The position numbers were made by a program, and so were the translations under genes. From NCBI GenBank assembly GCA_029237695.1, contig CM055279.1, positions 186,001 to 250,000 on the forward strand: 64,000 nt of DNA, in the 5' to 3' direction. This DNA comes from Conchocele bisecta (lineage: Eukaryota; Mollusca; Bivalvia; Lucinida; Thyasiridae). Positions 10,351-23,606 of the stretch are shown here, piece by piece. Position 1 is the first letter of the stretch; every line of letters begins with the position of its first letter. The notes below the pieces were generated by a model, which did no database searches, was not told the DNA's origin, and saw nothing but the letters and a program-made list of their open reading frames with translations.

Positions 10351-13300
10351 ATCACAGCCAATCCGATTTCGAGCAAAACATCTTTCTCTGACATTTTCAT
10401 TTGCTGAAAAACGTCACGTGATCTAATAAAATTACGTCAGTATAATAACGCAAAGTAAACAATTCCACTTTCTTTCACAAGGACAACAATGTTTTACCTG
10501 CGCATGTTTACTGTAAAACGCCACCCGATATATCAAACTTAATTTATCGGGCTCTGCTCGGAAACAGTAGGAATTCCGAAGCTAACATTGGCATTCCTAT
10601 GGTTTCCCATCCTGATAAAATAAACATGATATTAAAAGACACTAGCCTGGTATTCTCAATTTGCCATCAAGTAAGAACTGACTCATGCACTACAGAGGAT
10701 GCAGTCTGTAATCACAGCAGAAGCATCAAGCACCGATCACTGCGTCTATATGTCGACCAAACTTCCAATATCGGTTAGGGCCCTTGTATGGCGTCTTGGG
10801 TAGATATATTACCATGTAGTGTTGTTACACGACCGCGGTATTCTGCGGAGTTAAGCAAAATACGCTGTCTCATCAGCAACGGCAGTGATCGTCATTACTC
10901 TTGAAATATTGACAACAATACCACTTTTAATTTAATTTAATTAATGGAAACGTCCACAACTGGACAGAAGAGTCAACGTTAAGGGGTGAAATAATTAAAG
11001 TTACGGTTTTCGAACGCACTCCATGATCGGTGGTTGTTTAGAAATATAATTGTTGTTTATACGTGCAATTAGTCCACTTACACAAGTATGACCTTCATTA
11101 CTTTCACTGCATTTGATTGGTGGCCATCTACTTCAATTTTAGTTTCCTATATCAATAAAACACAGAACTCCAGGAACATCGTTACGAGCGAATTATCTCG
11201 AGATTATGCCGGAAGCAACGATGGCGCCTAAAATCGCATATGCTGCCCTTCAAACATGGCGTGTTATGATAGTTGCAGTTGATGAATGTGTATAGTACAA
11301 ATGCATTTTTTAGGTACATTGTGTATATAGGAAATCGTCTCGCTATACACAATAGTGTATCTCAGCGCTCGATGTCACTATTATGAAAAGATGATGTTCG
11401 GTCTAACATGACGTCGTATGACATATTGTCAGGGGAAATAACACAGAAAATAATAATTATATAAAACATTTTTTTGTAATTATAAAGATTGTTTGGCACA
11501 TTTTGTATTCTATGAGTATCGTATTGCATGACTGGTAATGTTTTGCTTAAAAACATTAGCAGCTGCATGCATCCACGGGTCCACGGGTTTCATTGTGGTA
11601 AGAAAAAAACACCTTAATGAACACCATAAAAATAATTCATCCAGTCAATGGAACACCCATACACGTACTTTCTCTCGCACGGCGAGTGCCGATGAATCCA
11701 TGAGTTACCATACATAAGGTTTAGTTTGTATTTATATCAAAATAAAACTATCTGGAAATCAGGAGAAAGTCTCCAATTATCTCCCGTGTTAGAATGCATT
11801 CCCGACGTGTTAACGAATTATATGTATAATCCATACAAATAGCTGTGCAATTTGGATCTTACAAGCTTATTCGACGTCATGTTTCACGTCAAGTGGGGGC
11901 AAACTTCGATAGTTTATTAAATAGTAATATACGCCGCACAGTGCATTGCTTACCTTCCACAAATATATATAACTCCTATACAGGTGCGTATACCAAATAA
12001 ATGTGACATTCCGTAGTACTTTCCCCTATATCTGGAAATAATACACTCGTGTTCGTCGGCGTTCGTGCAAAGATGTCGTTCACTCGCTGTTTACGGGGCT
12101 ATCGACGCACTCTAGATCTCCAGTATATTCACACATGCCCGACCGATGGAATGTTCTACATGAAATGTTTGGTCTCTGCTCCGGATTTACTGCCCTTATA
12201 GTCGATATTGATTTTTAAATAATGCAACTGATTCCGAAAATGATGTAGAAAGTTTACAACAAAACATAGCACGTTGATGCTGAATTGAATCAGTAACGGC
12301 GACACGACAAGGGAGACACTTCCAGCATAATGACCAGGATCAGGACATAACGGGCCAGGACCAGAACTATATATATTGCCGTCCCTCTTGTCGGCCGGTG
12401 GCTGGCGTTCACAATTCCCTCACTGTTAATAGACATGCATACTTTACCCAGAACAAATTACCAGCTAATTCGATTATATGATGTAATATTCGTAGCTGAT
12501 CAAACATTCCCCATCTAATGGTGGAACATTTCCCTTGGCAGTTGCAAATCGGATAGAGAAATGGTAGTGCTCGACATTTAGTAGTCCAATTACTGATTTG
12601 AAATAGCAAGGGAAATTAAACACATATTTATCGGGTATATTTTAATTTAATAACGTAGAACTACACGTATGAATGTTCGATTCATGTATCCTGTGGATGC
12701 ATTCATGTACATCTACCTTGTACATGTCTTTAAAGTACAATCGGTTTAAATATATCGTCACGTTTCACAAAGGTGTGATGGATTGTACTGAATGGAATAA
12801 TTATACATGTATTCTAAAACAGTATAGATTCATATCAGTCTATGCAGTCTCGCAGTCTGATCAGATTCGGCACCGTTTGCAGCTACAGTGGAATCGTTAT
12901 AAATTGGACATCATGTGAGATCCACAGGGGGTTCAGCTTATAGAGGTTCCACTGTCTATATATCAGCATTCTAAACCGTGTGTGTGTATCAGAGAAATCA
13001 GTAAAAGACTATACGGGTACAGAACTTATACTGTAACAATTATCCAACCGTTTAAATGTGTTTTAAAATAAATGAGCATACTGAATGAAACCCGACCTTG
13101 TTAACTCACCCCAACCCCACCTCCCACATCGTCTCCGAATACCTTCTGACAATTGCCTGAGCAGTTTGATCTCTGGAAAATAGGGCTATATGTTTCTGTA
13201 CAAATGCACCAACATGTACCACAACCCAAAGGGTGGGTGTTACCGAACGCTGAATGGCAGTGTGTATTTTCTCCATATCATTGTTGAAGTTCTGTCGCAT

Positions 13301-13523
13301 TCTCATCCAGACGTAAAACATATGTACATGACCATATACCGGCGAGTTTCCGTATGTTCAATACACTACGGGATGTGAAATGTGCGATATCCATTACTGG
13401 CAGAGGCCGAGGTCGCCATATTACAAAAAAGACCTTACAAAAAAAAGAGCAACCGGGCATAAAACACACGTTTAATATCATAAATAGTCAGAGCAGTCAC
13501 ACAGTTAAATTCGTATGACACAG
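10351..13523. other. Unique AT-rich DNA
   Basis: About 3.2 kb in which no gene, RNA or tandem array was recognised. One reverse-orientation copy of the dispersed CAGTGGAACCTCT motif is at 12931-12956. Confidence 0.45.
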
Positions 13524-13985
13524 TCACTGTCTGAAATAGGATGATGCTTCCAAAACGTAACAATGAGGTACTACTATTTGATTTACTGTTGTGGCTATAA
13601 CATACATGTAGTCGGGAACGGGAATCATATTTTTAACGTGCAATTGATCATCTGCGCCATCCTGCACTGACCGTGGGACCAATAATACACCATCGTGTGC
13701 GTCAGTGTATCTCCAAGTTCCCGACACACAAGTAAGGTCATATACATATAAGTCGTTGTATGCACTTCTCGCTAAAATAATTCCATCTCGACACAGATTG
13801 ACATAGATTGACTGTCTGGTTATTTGTTTCAATTGTCACCAAAATGGGCTCTCGGTTGATTGACTGGTGCTGTACAACCCCGACGTACGTGCTAATCAAC
13901 CGGCGTAGCCAGAAGCGCATATAGATTACCCACATTATGCCGCTATCAGTTCCCAGAAAAAACGTTGTGGTAAACAAGACGCACC
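13524..13985 (-). pseudogene. Candidate terminal exon, frame broken by a 10-bp duplication
   Basis: Two overlapping minus-strand frames (13977-13738, then 13832-13524) read like one protein-coding stretch of about 150 codons split by a frameshift. The shift falls at an imperfect 10-bp tandem duplication near 13795-13815 (GTCAATCTATGTCAATCTGTG on the minus strand); one unit instead of two would leave a single continuous frame. At its upstream end the minus strand reads CTTCAATTTAATTTACAG, a plausible 3' splice acceptor ending at about 13985. The frame ends with TGA at 13524, and an ATTAAA signal follows about 45 bp downstream. I recognise no domain or family. Seen: the frames, the duplication and the acceptor-like site. 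Inferred: that this was an exon. It could be chance or a sequencing duplication. Confidence 0.3.
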
Positions 13986-15670
13986 TGTAAATTAAATTGA
14001 AGACATTGGGTCAGTGGAAGCATTGGAGAGTTCCTTTGTGGAATTATCACCATTTTCATACTGGACCAGTTAATTGTAATAAAAAGCGTCCTAACGTTTT
14101 CACTAGATTATCACATTATAATTATCAGCGTACTTAATACTGTCTACAAAACGCTAATACATGTGCATGTACATTGCAACCCAGCTATGCTTAGTTGGTT
14201 CTTTATGTGGGTAGGCTTTTATATGTTTGGCCGACACGCTAAATATATGTGAAGTCTGATGTGGTAACAATGGCATGCTGGCAATACCCAGTGACACCCT
14301 TATGTTTCTACACACTAGTATTTCTTAAACCTAACACTATGTTGCGGTGCAGCAACTCGACACTAGATGCAGATTAGCTGCCGAAACAGTTCAATTTTCA
14401 AAACTGTCCACATATAATTAAAAAGGACACATGTCCGATCTTAACGTTTATATTCTAGACCATTGTCCCCACGACATGAATTGTCTTTATCAGTTTGCAG
14501 GATCGCTATATGTAGATAACACTGAGACAAGCCGGTTACAAATGTTACGATGGTACGTTCTTCAGCTACAAATCTGCACAGAGGTGCCGATTATCGCTCC
14601 ATCATATCCCGAATGTATTATGAGAACAATCGGCTCCGTGTGACCATGATATATCACTGACGTCATGGTGGGTCTCCTGCTATATAGGCAAGCCTCGAAA
14701 TAAATTGTCCGACACATGTCAGCAATTGCTAATCTAATAGCAATTCTGATGCGATACGCGTAGATAATCCGACAAATGATGTAATATGTGCTGTTGATGA
14801 TATCACCTACTATACTTAGTTGTAGCTGAGTTTTTTCAAACAAACTTGATGTTATGTAAGTTTTCTCGAAGTGATGCCAAACCGACTTATATGGACATAC
14901 ATCCGGACGACGACATCGGCATGTGCTACTATATAATTCATCAGGGTACCTGCACTTCCTTACACAATTGTTTAATAGAAATTTAGAAAAGAAATGTTGG
15001 TATAGGTAGCCATACGCGTTCCGTGCATTCGCCGAGTTTTGCTACGAGAGAAGCCAGATATATGTGATAATGATAGATTACCAATGCGTATCAGAGGTTA
15101 AGCGGCGGGAATTATTCAATGACGTCGGCACAGCGACCATTTAACAGACGCTACCTATTTTCGGCAGCATATTTAACACAGCGGTGTTAATGCACGTGTC
15201 AATGTCATTCCCGTTAAGTGATGCGGGCTTGTGCGCAGGTCGGGTATACAACGAGAACTGTATATTAGACTTAACCCTCTGATGCGGGAATTAGATAGAT
15301 AAACGGATATTCGGTTCTAGCGGCTCTTTGAGAATCCATGTGCCTACTAGTATTCCCTACACACGCCCCCATCGATGCCTGGAGGGGGTGACAATCTAGA
15401 GACCAGGATACCCACAGACACATTAACCCACATACAGAAAAAGCTAACGCAATCCATCATGATAAACAGATGACACGCGCACATTGGTGGTCGAAGAGCG
15501 CGTTGCCGTTCAACGCGTGATATATATAGTGTATACCAAGTAAATCAAACGCTACGAAAGCTCCAAAGTACAAGTCATCAATGAACTATCGAGAAACTAG
15601 AGAAAGTGAGCAGCGGCTCACGTATACCCCCGGCCGCCGTCTTGACCGTAACATAACTTTAATGCAAATG
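13986..15670. other. Unique DNA with one dispersed repeat fragment
   Basis: No gene recognised. The stretch 15411-15500 resembles 50195-50295 and 47425-47480 (shared ACACAT-AACCCA, GATAAACA-ATGACA-GCGCACA and GGTGGTCG blocks), so it is a fragment of a dispersed repeat family. Confidence 0.45.
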
Positions 15671-16095
15671 TTTAAAAAATACTTTAACGCAAATTTCTAA
15701 GTAATTTGACCTTCACCTTGGTCATGAAGGCCGCATGGGGGTGGTATGGAATGAAGATATGGATGATGATATAAAGGAAGTATATGCAGTTTGATGTTAA
15801 TCCGACTTACCGTTGCAGAGATAATGGGTACTCGAAAACTTTAAAACACTTTAACGCACATTTAAAGTAATTCGACATTGACTTTGGACATGAAGGACAC
15901 ATGGAATGAAAACATGGATGATGATAAGGAAGTATATGAAGTCTGAAGTCAATCCGACTTACCGTTGCAGAGATAATGGGTATCCAAAACCTTTAACGTG
16001 TACGGACGGACGGACAAACGGACGGACAAACGGACGGACGGAATTATGAAAAATATATACTCCTCTACAGATTTCGTATGCCTGGGGTATAAATA
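15671..16095 (+). mobile_element. ACGG-core non-autonomous element with about 170-bp dimer
   Basis: Two copies of a unit of about 170 bp start near 15671 and 15840. Both contain ACTTTAACGCA, CATGAAGG, TGGATGATGAT, GGAAGTATATG and AATCCGACTTACCGTTGCAG. The second copy passes through CTTTAACGTG into an ACGG/ACAAACGG tract at 16002-16041. A short tail with a CCTC...GGGGT feature near 16061-16089 follows. This dimer-core-tail order matches the elements at 44030-44560, 61930-62420 and 62930-63290, though the dimer sequences of those groups are unrelated. It fits bivalve pearl/Helitron-like elements; the family name is inference. Confidence 0.65.
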
Positions 16096-16300
16096 GCATA
16101 TATATATACATAATTAATTTTAATGTACGACTTGTATATAGTAGACAGTGGTGTTATTGAACACTGTGTTTACATAAATGTGGCGAGGATTCACTGTCAC
16201 GTGGTGTTATTCTTCCAGATGGGGCTGTTATTGAGAAGTGGTTGCGGGCCGCCAGGTGCATCAAGGTACATGTAAGTGAATATATACCCACATATATGCT

Positions 16301-16419
16301 GTTTGACCATGTTTAACCATGTTTGACCATGTACATGTTTGACCATGTTTAACCAAGTTTGACCATGTTTAACCATGTTTGACCATGTTTAACCAAGTTT
16401 GACCATGTTTAACCAAGTT
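16301..16419. repeat. 10/20-bp tandem array
   Basis: About 12 decamers alternating between GTTTGACCAT and GTTTAACCA(A/T), giving a 20-bp higher unit. One unit carries a GTACAT insertion near 16331. Confidence 0.92.
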
Positions 16420-17843
16420 CGCGATGAATAAGTCTATACGGGGTATGAACCATTTGAAATAAATTTAGCTATTTTCTTATTTTTATTAAAAGTACATGTT
16501 GTAACCACTCATTTGAACCACTCATTTAAATCGAGACGGTTCAAATGTAGGCGTAAAGCAAGATGGATTTATTACTTTAATATACTTACATTGCATTTTC
16601 TGATATATTTTTTTATATACATGTAAGTTACCACAGCTGGAACAGAAACGTTGCGGTCAAAAGATTGACGTCAAACAGATCTTAGCTAAAATAAACTCCG
16701 TCATGCCCATTTTGTAATGTCGAGTCATAAAGAACACCAATGTCTTGATAGATCTGAGGTAACCGCGGGCTGATCACAGATTCGCACAGACAATCATCTG
16801 TATCAACGAGCGTTTTCTGTCACTCACATAAAAGGACACATAGGCAATGACATCTAAATTGAAATTCCTAAATCACAATATAGCATATACTATTTTAATC
16901 AGGTTTAATCTATTCAATTCATACATGTCCCGTCGCTAAAAGTAAATCTCCTCTATTAGCAAATACAAAACATATACTATACCGTTCCATTTATGGCGGG
17001 AACTATTCAAAGCATATACCAACCATAGACATATTCATTTATTAATATTAAAATAAACACATAACGTTTGAATCTATGAACACTAACATGACGATTACGA
17101 CCATAAATAATGTGGCTCATATAGTGTGCCGTTAATATAATGTTCTGAGCAAGACAAAGTCAGGCATAAACACTCTTAATATATAAAAGCAACATAATTG
17201 CCTATTTGATGTTGATATCTTTGAAGAGTTCAGTTCATCGTGCCATCAAATGTTACGCAACTGTATTTATGGCGGTGAACGGAGAACTGGGGCTTATGGC
17301 GTTTGTGACGAATGTAGCATAACAGCGGCATACTCACTCACACAGTTTGATCACGGTATGTACTGTTACGCATGCAGCCATTGCAACATTGGTTATGCTT
17401 CTCACAATTAGTATATATCATACACATACATGTGCTAGTAGATTAGTAAATAGACGAGCCACTAACGTCATAAATTATTTATTGTCCGTTCAAACGTTAT
17501 CACATTGGATAAGGTTATGCATCCACGCAGTTGAATCATGTTCTCCGTTGATTGTCTTGGACCGCTGGATGGTGTAAATGTCCGTATGGCATATGTGGCC
17601 TGTGTATATCCTGCCCATTAGTATATTTACCCATTCACTAGTGCGGTCACAGCTGATTTTTATGGACATAAATAACGTATTACCGAGTGGATAGCGATCA
17701 GAATATTCCCTGATCTGACTCCAACTCATTTATCACATGCTACTAATTTCGTACTTTACGTAATAAAACCAAAATTTGACTGAATTTCTGCAATGAATTT
17801 CATTGAGTGGATGACGTTTTATTATCTACGAAATTATGTACTT
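16420..17843. other. Unique AT-rich DNA
   Basis: A short block at 16497-16555 (ACCACTCATTTGAACC ... GGTTCAAATG) recurs at about 35866-35915. A segment at 17286-17320 (CTGGGGCTTATGGCGTTTGTGAC) resembles the terminal repeat of the small element at 51293-51493. No gene recognised. Confidence 0.45.
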
Positions 17844-18402
17844 ACTGTCTGTTTCGCGAAAGCTGCCCAAATTTTACGGCCATATAAACAATGCAAAAAC
17901 AATATTTTTTTTCGATAATATTAAATTAAAGGAAAATTTAAGAATGAGCCTTCTTTTTATTTTGTGAAATTTGGTCAAATATTGATTTTATTGTGAAATA
18001 ACAATTTCCCCATGTTAAATCCCAATAGACATTTTCACAGTCTATGGGGATTTAACAAGGGGAATTTTTTTAGAATTTCAGTAATCCTGGACCGATTTTC
18101 AAAATTTAACTTTTGTTTTCTTAGTTAGATCATTTCCAAGCTATCTAGCCAGTTTTTGGAGTCAATTTCCAAATTTTTCTTTTTTTTAGCTCCTCCCATA
18201 CTCCTACCTCTTTTTCCCCCATGTTAAATTCCCATAGAGAAATCAATTTTTCGTAATAAAATCAATATTTGACAAAATTTCACGAAATAAAAAAAAGGCT
18301 CATTCTTAAATTTTCCGTTAATTTAATATTATCGAAACAAATATTGTTTTTGAATTGTTTACATGGCCGTAAAATTTGGGCAGCTTTCGTGAAACAGACA
18401 GT
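17844..18402. mobile_element. 559-bp foldback element flanked by TA
   Basis: Long inverted repeat. The left arm, from CTGTCTGTTTCGCGAAAGCTGCC, has an imperfect complement ending at 18402 that includes GGCAGCTTTCGTGAAACAGACAG. Arms are about 155 bp, with matched blocks such as GGAAAATTTAAGAATGAGCC against GGCTCATTCTTAAATTTTCC. Inside, a second hairpin pairs CCCCATGTTAAATCCCAATAGAC with its complement near 18035-18062, and a third partial copy lies near 18218. The ends read TA-CTGTC...GACAG-TA, consistent with the TA target duplication of Tc1/mariner-type MITEs. No transposase is present. Confidence 0.8.
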
Positions 18403-18739
18403 AGTTTGAAATATTTTCTTTTAGAATCAATACGTTTCCTATACGTTTCCTATATTAATACGTTTCCTAACATAGGTCTGTAGAAAAATAAAGAACAGAT
18501 TGTAAGATTGTGTTTGGACTAATCTACATGTTTTGTCATGGCGAGTCACTGTTCCGGTTTAGAGAGGTTCCGCTGTAATTCAGGTAGATATGCTCTGCAT
18601 CACACATGTGTTTGAAAATGAATATTAAAACTACATGTACCGTTATATTTAAGCATTTCCCTCTCTGTCGCCGCCAGCTTATTTATCCAATGAATAGCCA
18701 CAATGCGTATTTCGAGCAATATGCTCAACCGGGGATGCG
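18403..18739. other. Spacer before the large satellite
   Basis: Holds a TACGTTTCCTA triplication at about 18429-18470 and a reverse copy of the dispersed CAGTGGAACCTCTCTAAACC motif at 18551-18577. Confidence 0.55.
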
Positions 18740-19540
18740 CAAGTCCTCTCACGACTCCATTCATCATAGACACCTTATCAATGGGCTGTCCTCTCACCAC
18801 TTCATCTATCACACACACCTTTCAAATGGGATGTCTGATCATATCACCACTCCATCCATCACAAACACCTTACAAATTTGATGTCTAATCCTCTCAAGAC
18901 TCCAACCATCACACACACCTTAAAAATGGGATGTCTGACCATATCACCACTCCATCCGTCACACACACATTACCAATTTGATGTATAATCTTCTCACGAC
19001 TCCAACCATCACACACACCTTACACATGGGATGTCTGATCATCTCACCACTCCATCCACCACACACACCTTACAAATGGGCTGTCATCTAACCACTCCAT
19101 GCAACACAGACACCATATAAATGGGCTTGCTGGTAACCGCTCCATCAATTACACACACCTTATAATGGGGGCTGTCATCTCACAATTCCATCGATCACAC
19201 AAACCTTACAAATGGGCTGTTCTCCCACCACTCCATCCATCACACACACCTTACAAATGGGTTGTCTGATCCTCTCACCACTACTTCCATCACACTCCTT
19301 TCAAATGGGCTGTCTTATCACCACTCCATCCATCACACACATCTTATAAATGGGATATCTGATCCTCTCACCACTGCATCCATAATACACACCTTACGCA
19401 GGGTTGTCTGCTCATCAATCATACATCACACACACCTTAGAAATGGGATTTCCTCTTACCTCTCCATCCATCACACGCAAGGAACAAATGGGCTGTCCTC
19501 TCACCACTCAACACTCCATCCATCAGACAAACACCTTACA

Positions 19541-22240
19541 AATGGCTGTCCTCTCACCACGGCATCCGTCAAACAAACCTTACAAATGGGCTGTTCTCAC
19601 ACCACTCCATCTATCACACACACCTTACAAATGGGCTTGCTGATCAACACTCCGTCCATCATCCATCACACATACCTTACAAATGGGCTGTCATCTCACC
19701 ACTCCATTCATCACACACACCGTACAAATGTTCTGTCTGATCATCATTGCATCCATCACACACACGTTACACAGGGCTGTCCTCTCACCACTCACACATG
19801 CCTTATAAATGGGCTGGCTGCTCACTACACCATCCATCACACACACCTTACAAATGGGCTGTACTCTCAACACTCCGTCCATCACATATATCTTACAAAT
19901 GGGCTGTCCTCTCACCACTCAATCCATCACACATACCTTAAAAGAAAAAGTGGGCTGTCCTCTCACCACTTGATCAATCAAACACATCTTATAAGTGGGA
20001 TGTCTGATCATCTCACCACTCCATCCATCAAACAAAGCTTATAAGTGGGATGTCTGATCATCTCACCACTCCATCCATCATATACACCTAGCAATTGGGC
20101 TGTCTGATCACCACTCCATCCATCAAACACACCTTACAAATGGGCTGTCATCTCACTACTCAATCCATCACACACCCCTTGCAAATGGGCAGTCATCTTA
20201 CTACTCCATCCATCACACACACCTTACAAATGCGCGGTCATCTCACTACTCCAATCACCACACAGACCGTATAAATGGGCTGTCTGTTCCTATCACCACA
20301 CCATCCATCACACAAACCTTACAACTGGGATGTCGTCTCATCACTACATCCATCACACACACCTTACAAATGGGCTGTCCTCTCACCATTCCATCCATCA
20401 CACATACCTTACACATGGCCTTGCTGGTCACCATTCCATCCACCGCACACACCTTACAAATGGGCTGTCAGTTCCTCTCACAAGTCCATCCATCACATAC
20501 TCCTTAAAATGGGCTGTCCTCTCAACACTCCATCCATCACACACACCTTACAAATGGTTGTCCTCTCACCACGTCATCCGTCAAACAAACCTTACAAATG
20601 GGCTGTTCTCCCACCACTCCATCTATCACACACACCTTACAAATGGGCTTGCTGGTCCTCTCACTACTCTATCCATCACACACACATTACAAATGGGCTG
20701 TCCTCACACCATTCCTTCTATCACACACACCTTACAAATGGGCTGTATGATCATCTGACCACTCCATCCATCACACACACCTTACAAATTGGATGTCTGA
20801 TCACCAATTCATCCATCACACACACCTTACAAATGTGCTGTCCTCTCACCACTCCATCCATCACACACACCTTGCAAATGGGGTGTCCTCTCACACACCC
20901 CATCCATCATACACACCTTATAAATGGGATGTATGATCATCTCACCACTCCATCCATCATACACAGCGTACAAATGGGATGTCTGATCATCTCACCACTC
21001 CATCCGCCACACACACCTTACAAATGTGATGAATAATCATCTCACGACTCCAACCATCACACAAACGTTACATATCGGATGTCTGATCCTCCAACCACTC
21101 CATCCATCACACACACCTCACCACTCGATTCAACACACACACCGTACAAATGTTCTGTCTGATCACCACTCCATCCATCACACACAACTTCACACAGGGA
21201 GTCCCTCTAATCACCTCCACCATCACGCAAAGTCCTGGCAAATTGGGCAGTCTGATCCCCTCACCACTCCAACCATCACACACAACTTGCAAATGGGCAG
21301 TCTGCTCACCACACCATCCATCACACACACCTTACAAACGGGCTGCCATCTCACCACTCCATCTATAAGACACATCTTACACATGCCTTTGGGCTGTCTG
21401 ATCACCACTCCATCCATCACACACATCATAAAAATGGGATGTCTTGATCCCTCCAACCACACTTCCCTAACAAACACCTTAAAACAGTGCGTCTTCTCAT
21501 CATCCATCATCACACACAGCTTAGAAAGAGCATTCCTCATACCACTCCATCCATCACACACGCCTTAAAATTGAGCTGTCTGATCACCACTTCTTCAATC
21601 ACACGCACCTAATAAATGGGTTGTCCTCTCTCAACCACACCTTACAAATGGGCTGTCTGATCGTCTCACCATTCCATCCATCACACACACCTTACAACTG
21701 GGCTTGCTGGTCACCACTCCATCCATCACACACACCATACAAATGGTCTGTCCTCTCACCACGCCATCCATCACACAAACCTTACAAATGGGCTGTCCTC
21801 TCACAACTCCATCCATTACACACACCTTAAACAGTGATGTCCTCTCACCTCTCACACAGGCTTTGCAAATGGGCTGGCTGATATCATCACTCCATTCATC
21901 ACACACACCGTACACATGGGCTGTATGATCGTCTCACCACTCCATCCATCACACACACCTTACAAATGGGCTGTATGCTCACCACACTGTCCATCACACA
22001 CACCTTACAAATGGAATGTCGTCTCACCACTCCATCCATCACACAATCTTACAAATGGGCTGTCCTCTCACAACTCTATCCATCACACATACCTTACAAG
22101 TTGGCTGTCATCTCTCCACTCCATCCATGAAACACTCCTTATAAATGGGATGTCTGATCCTCTTCCAACTCCATCAATCACACACACCTTGCAAGTGGGC
22201 TGTCCTCTCATCACTCCATTCATCACACACACCTTACAAA
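19541..22240. repeat. Higher-order satellite block, copy 1
   Basis: This block of about 2.7 kb is repeated as a whole in the next one. Diagnostic irregular units occur in the same order in both. Examples are the short ACCACTCACACATGCC unit at 19785 (22480 in copy 2), the ACTCGATTCAACACACACACCG unit at 21123 (23902), and the CACATGCCTTTGGGC unit at 21380 (24163). The span 19690-20288 is almost identical to 22383-22973, differing by few bases including a 6-bp AAGAAA insertion near 19942. Confidence 0.85.
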
Positions 22241-22973
22241 TGGCTGTCCTCTCACCACGCCACCCGTCAAACAAACCTTACAAATGGGCTGTTCTCCCAC
22301 CACTCCATTTATCACACACACCTTACAAATGGGCTTGCTGGTCACCACTCCATCCATCACACACACCTTACAAATGGGCTATCATCTCACCACTCCATTC
22401 ATCACACACACCGTACAAATGTTCTGTCTGATCATCATTGCATCCATCACACACACGTTACACAGGGCTGTCCTCTCACCACTCACACATGCCTTATAAA
22501 TGGGCTGGCTGCTCACTACACCATCCATCACACACACCTTACAAATTGGCTGTACTCTCAACACTCCGTCCATCACATATATCTTACAAATGGGCTGTCC
22601 TCTCACCACTCAATCCATCACACATACCTTAAAAGTGGGCTGTCCTCTCACCACTTGATCAATCAAACACATCTTATAAGTGGGATGTCTGATCATCTCA
22701 CCACTCCATCCATCAAACAAAGCTTATAATTGGGATGTCTGATCATCTCACCACTCCATCCATCATATACACCTAGCAATTGGGCTGTCTGATCACCACT
22801 CCATCCATCAAACACACCTTACAAATGGGCTGTCATCTCACTACTCAATCCATCACACACCCCTTGCAAATGGGCAGTCATCTTACTACTCCATCCATCA
22901 CACACACCTTACAAATGGGCGGTCATCTCACTACTCCAATCACCACACAGACCGTATAAATGGGCTGTCTGTT

Positions 22974-22991
22974 GGGTTAGGGTTAGGGTTG
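22974..22991. repeat. Telomeric (GGGTTA)n patch inside the satellite
   Basis: GGGTTAGGGTTAGGGTTG replaces exactly the 16 bases (CCTATCACCACACCAT) found at the equivalent place in copy 1 (20289-20304). The flanking satellite is the same on both sides, so this is a local substitution, not an array boundary. Confidence 0.9.
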
Positions 22992-23577
22992 CCATCACAC
23001 AAACCTTACAACTGGGATGTCGTCTCATCACTACATCCATCACACACACCTTACAAATGGGCTGTCCTCTCACCATTCCATCCATCACACATACCTTACA
23101 CATGGCCTTGCTGGTCACCATTCCATCCACCGCACACACCTTACAAATGGGCTGTCAGTTCCTCTCACAAGTCCATCCATCACATACTCCTTAAAATGGG
23201 CTGTCCTCTCAACACTCCATCCATCACACACACCTTACAAATGGTTGTCCTCTCACCACACGTCGTCCGTCAAACAAACCTTACAAATGGGCTGTTCTCA
23301 CCACCACTCCATCTATCACACACACCTTACAAATGGGCTTGCTGGTCCTCTCACTACTCTATCCATCACACACACATTACAAATGGGCTGTCCTCACACC
23401 ATTCCTTCTATCACACACACCACCTTAAATCAAATGGGGCTGTATGATCATCTGAACCACTCCATCCATCACACACACCTTACAAATTGGATGTCTGATC
23501 ACCAATTCATCCATCACACACACCTTACAAATGTGCTGTCCTCTCACCACTTCATCCATCATACACACCTTGCAAAT

Positions 23578-23606
23578 GGGGGGGGGGGGGGGGGGGGGGT
23601 GGGGGG
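23578..23606. repeat. Poly-G tract inside the satellite
   Basis: Twenty-two consecutive G, then T, then six G, at a place where copy 1 has only GGGG (near 20880). It is either a real slippage expansion or a consensus error. Confidence 0.9.

Noticed and set aside
16301..16419. Possible regulatory operator array of GTTTGACCAT decamers
   Set aside because: Simple tandem repeat with no adjacent gene; no reason to assign binding function.
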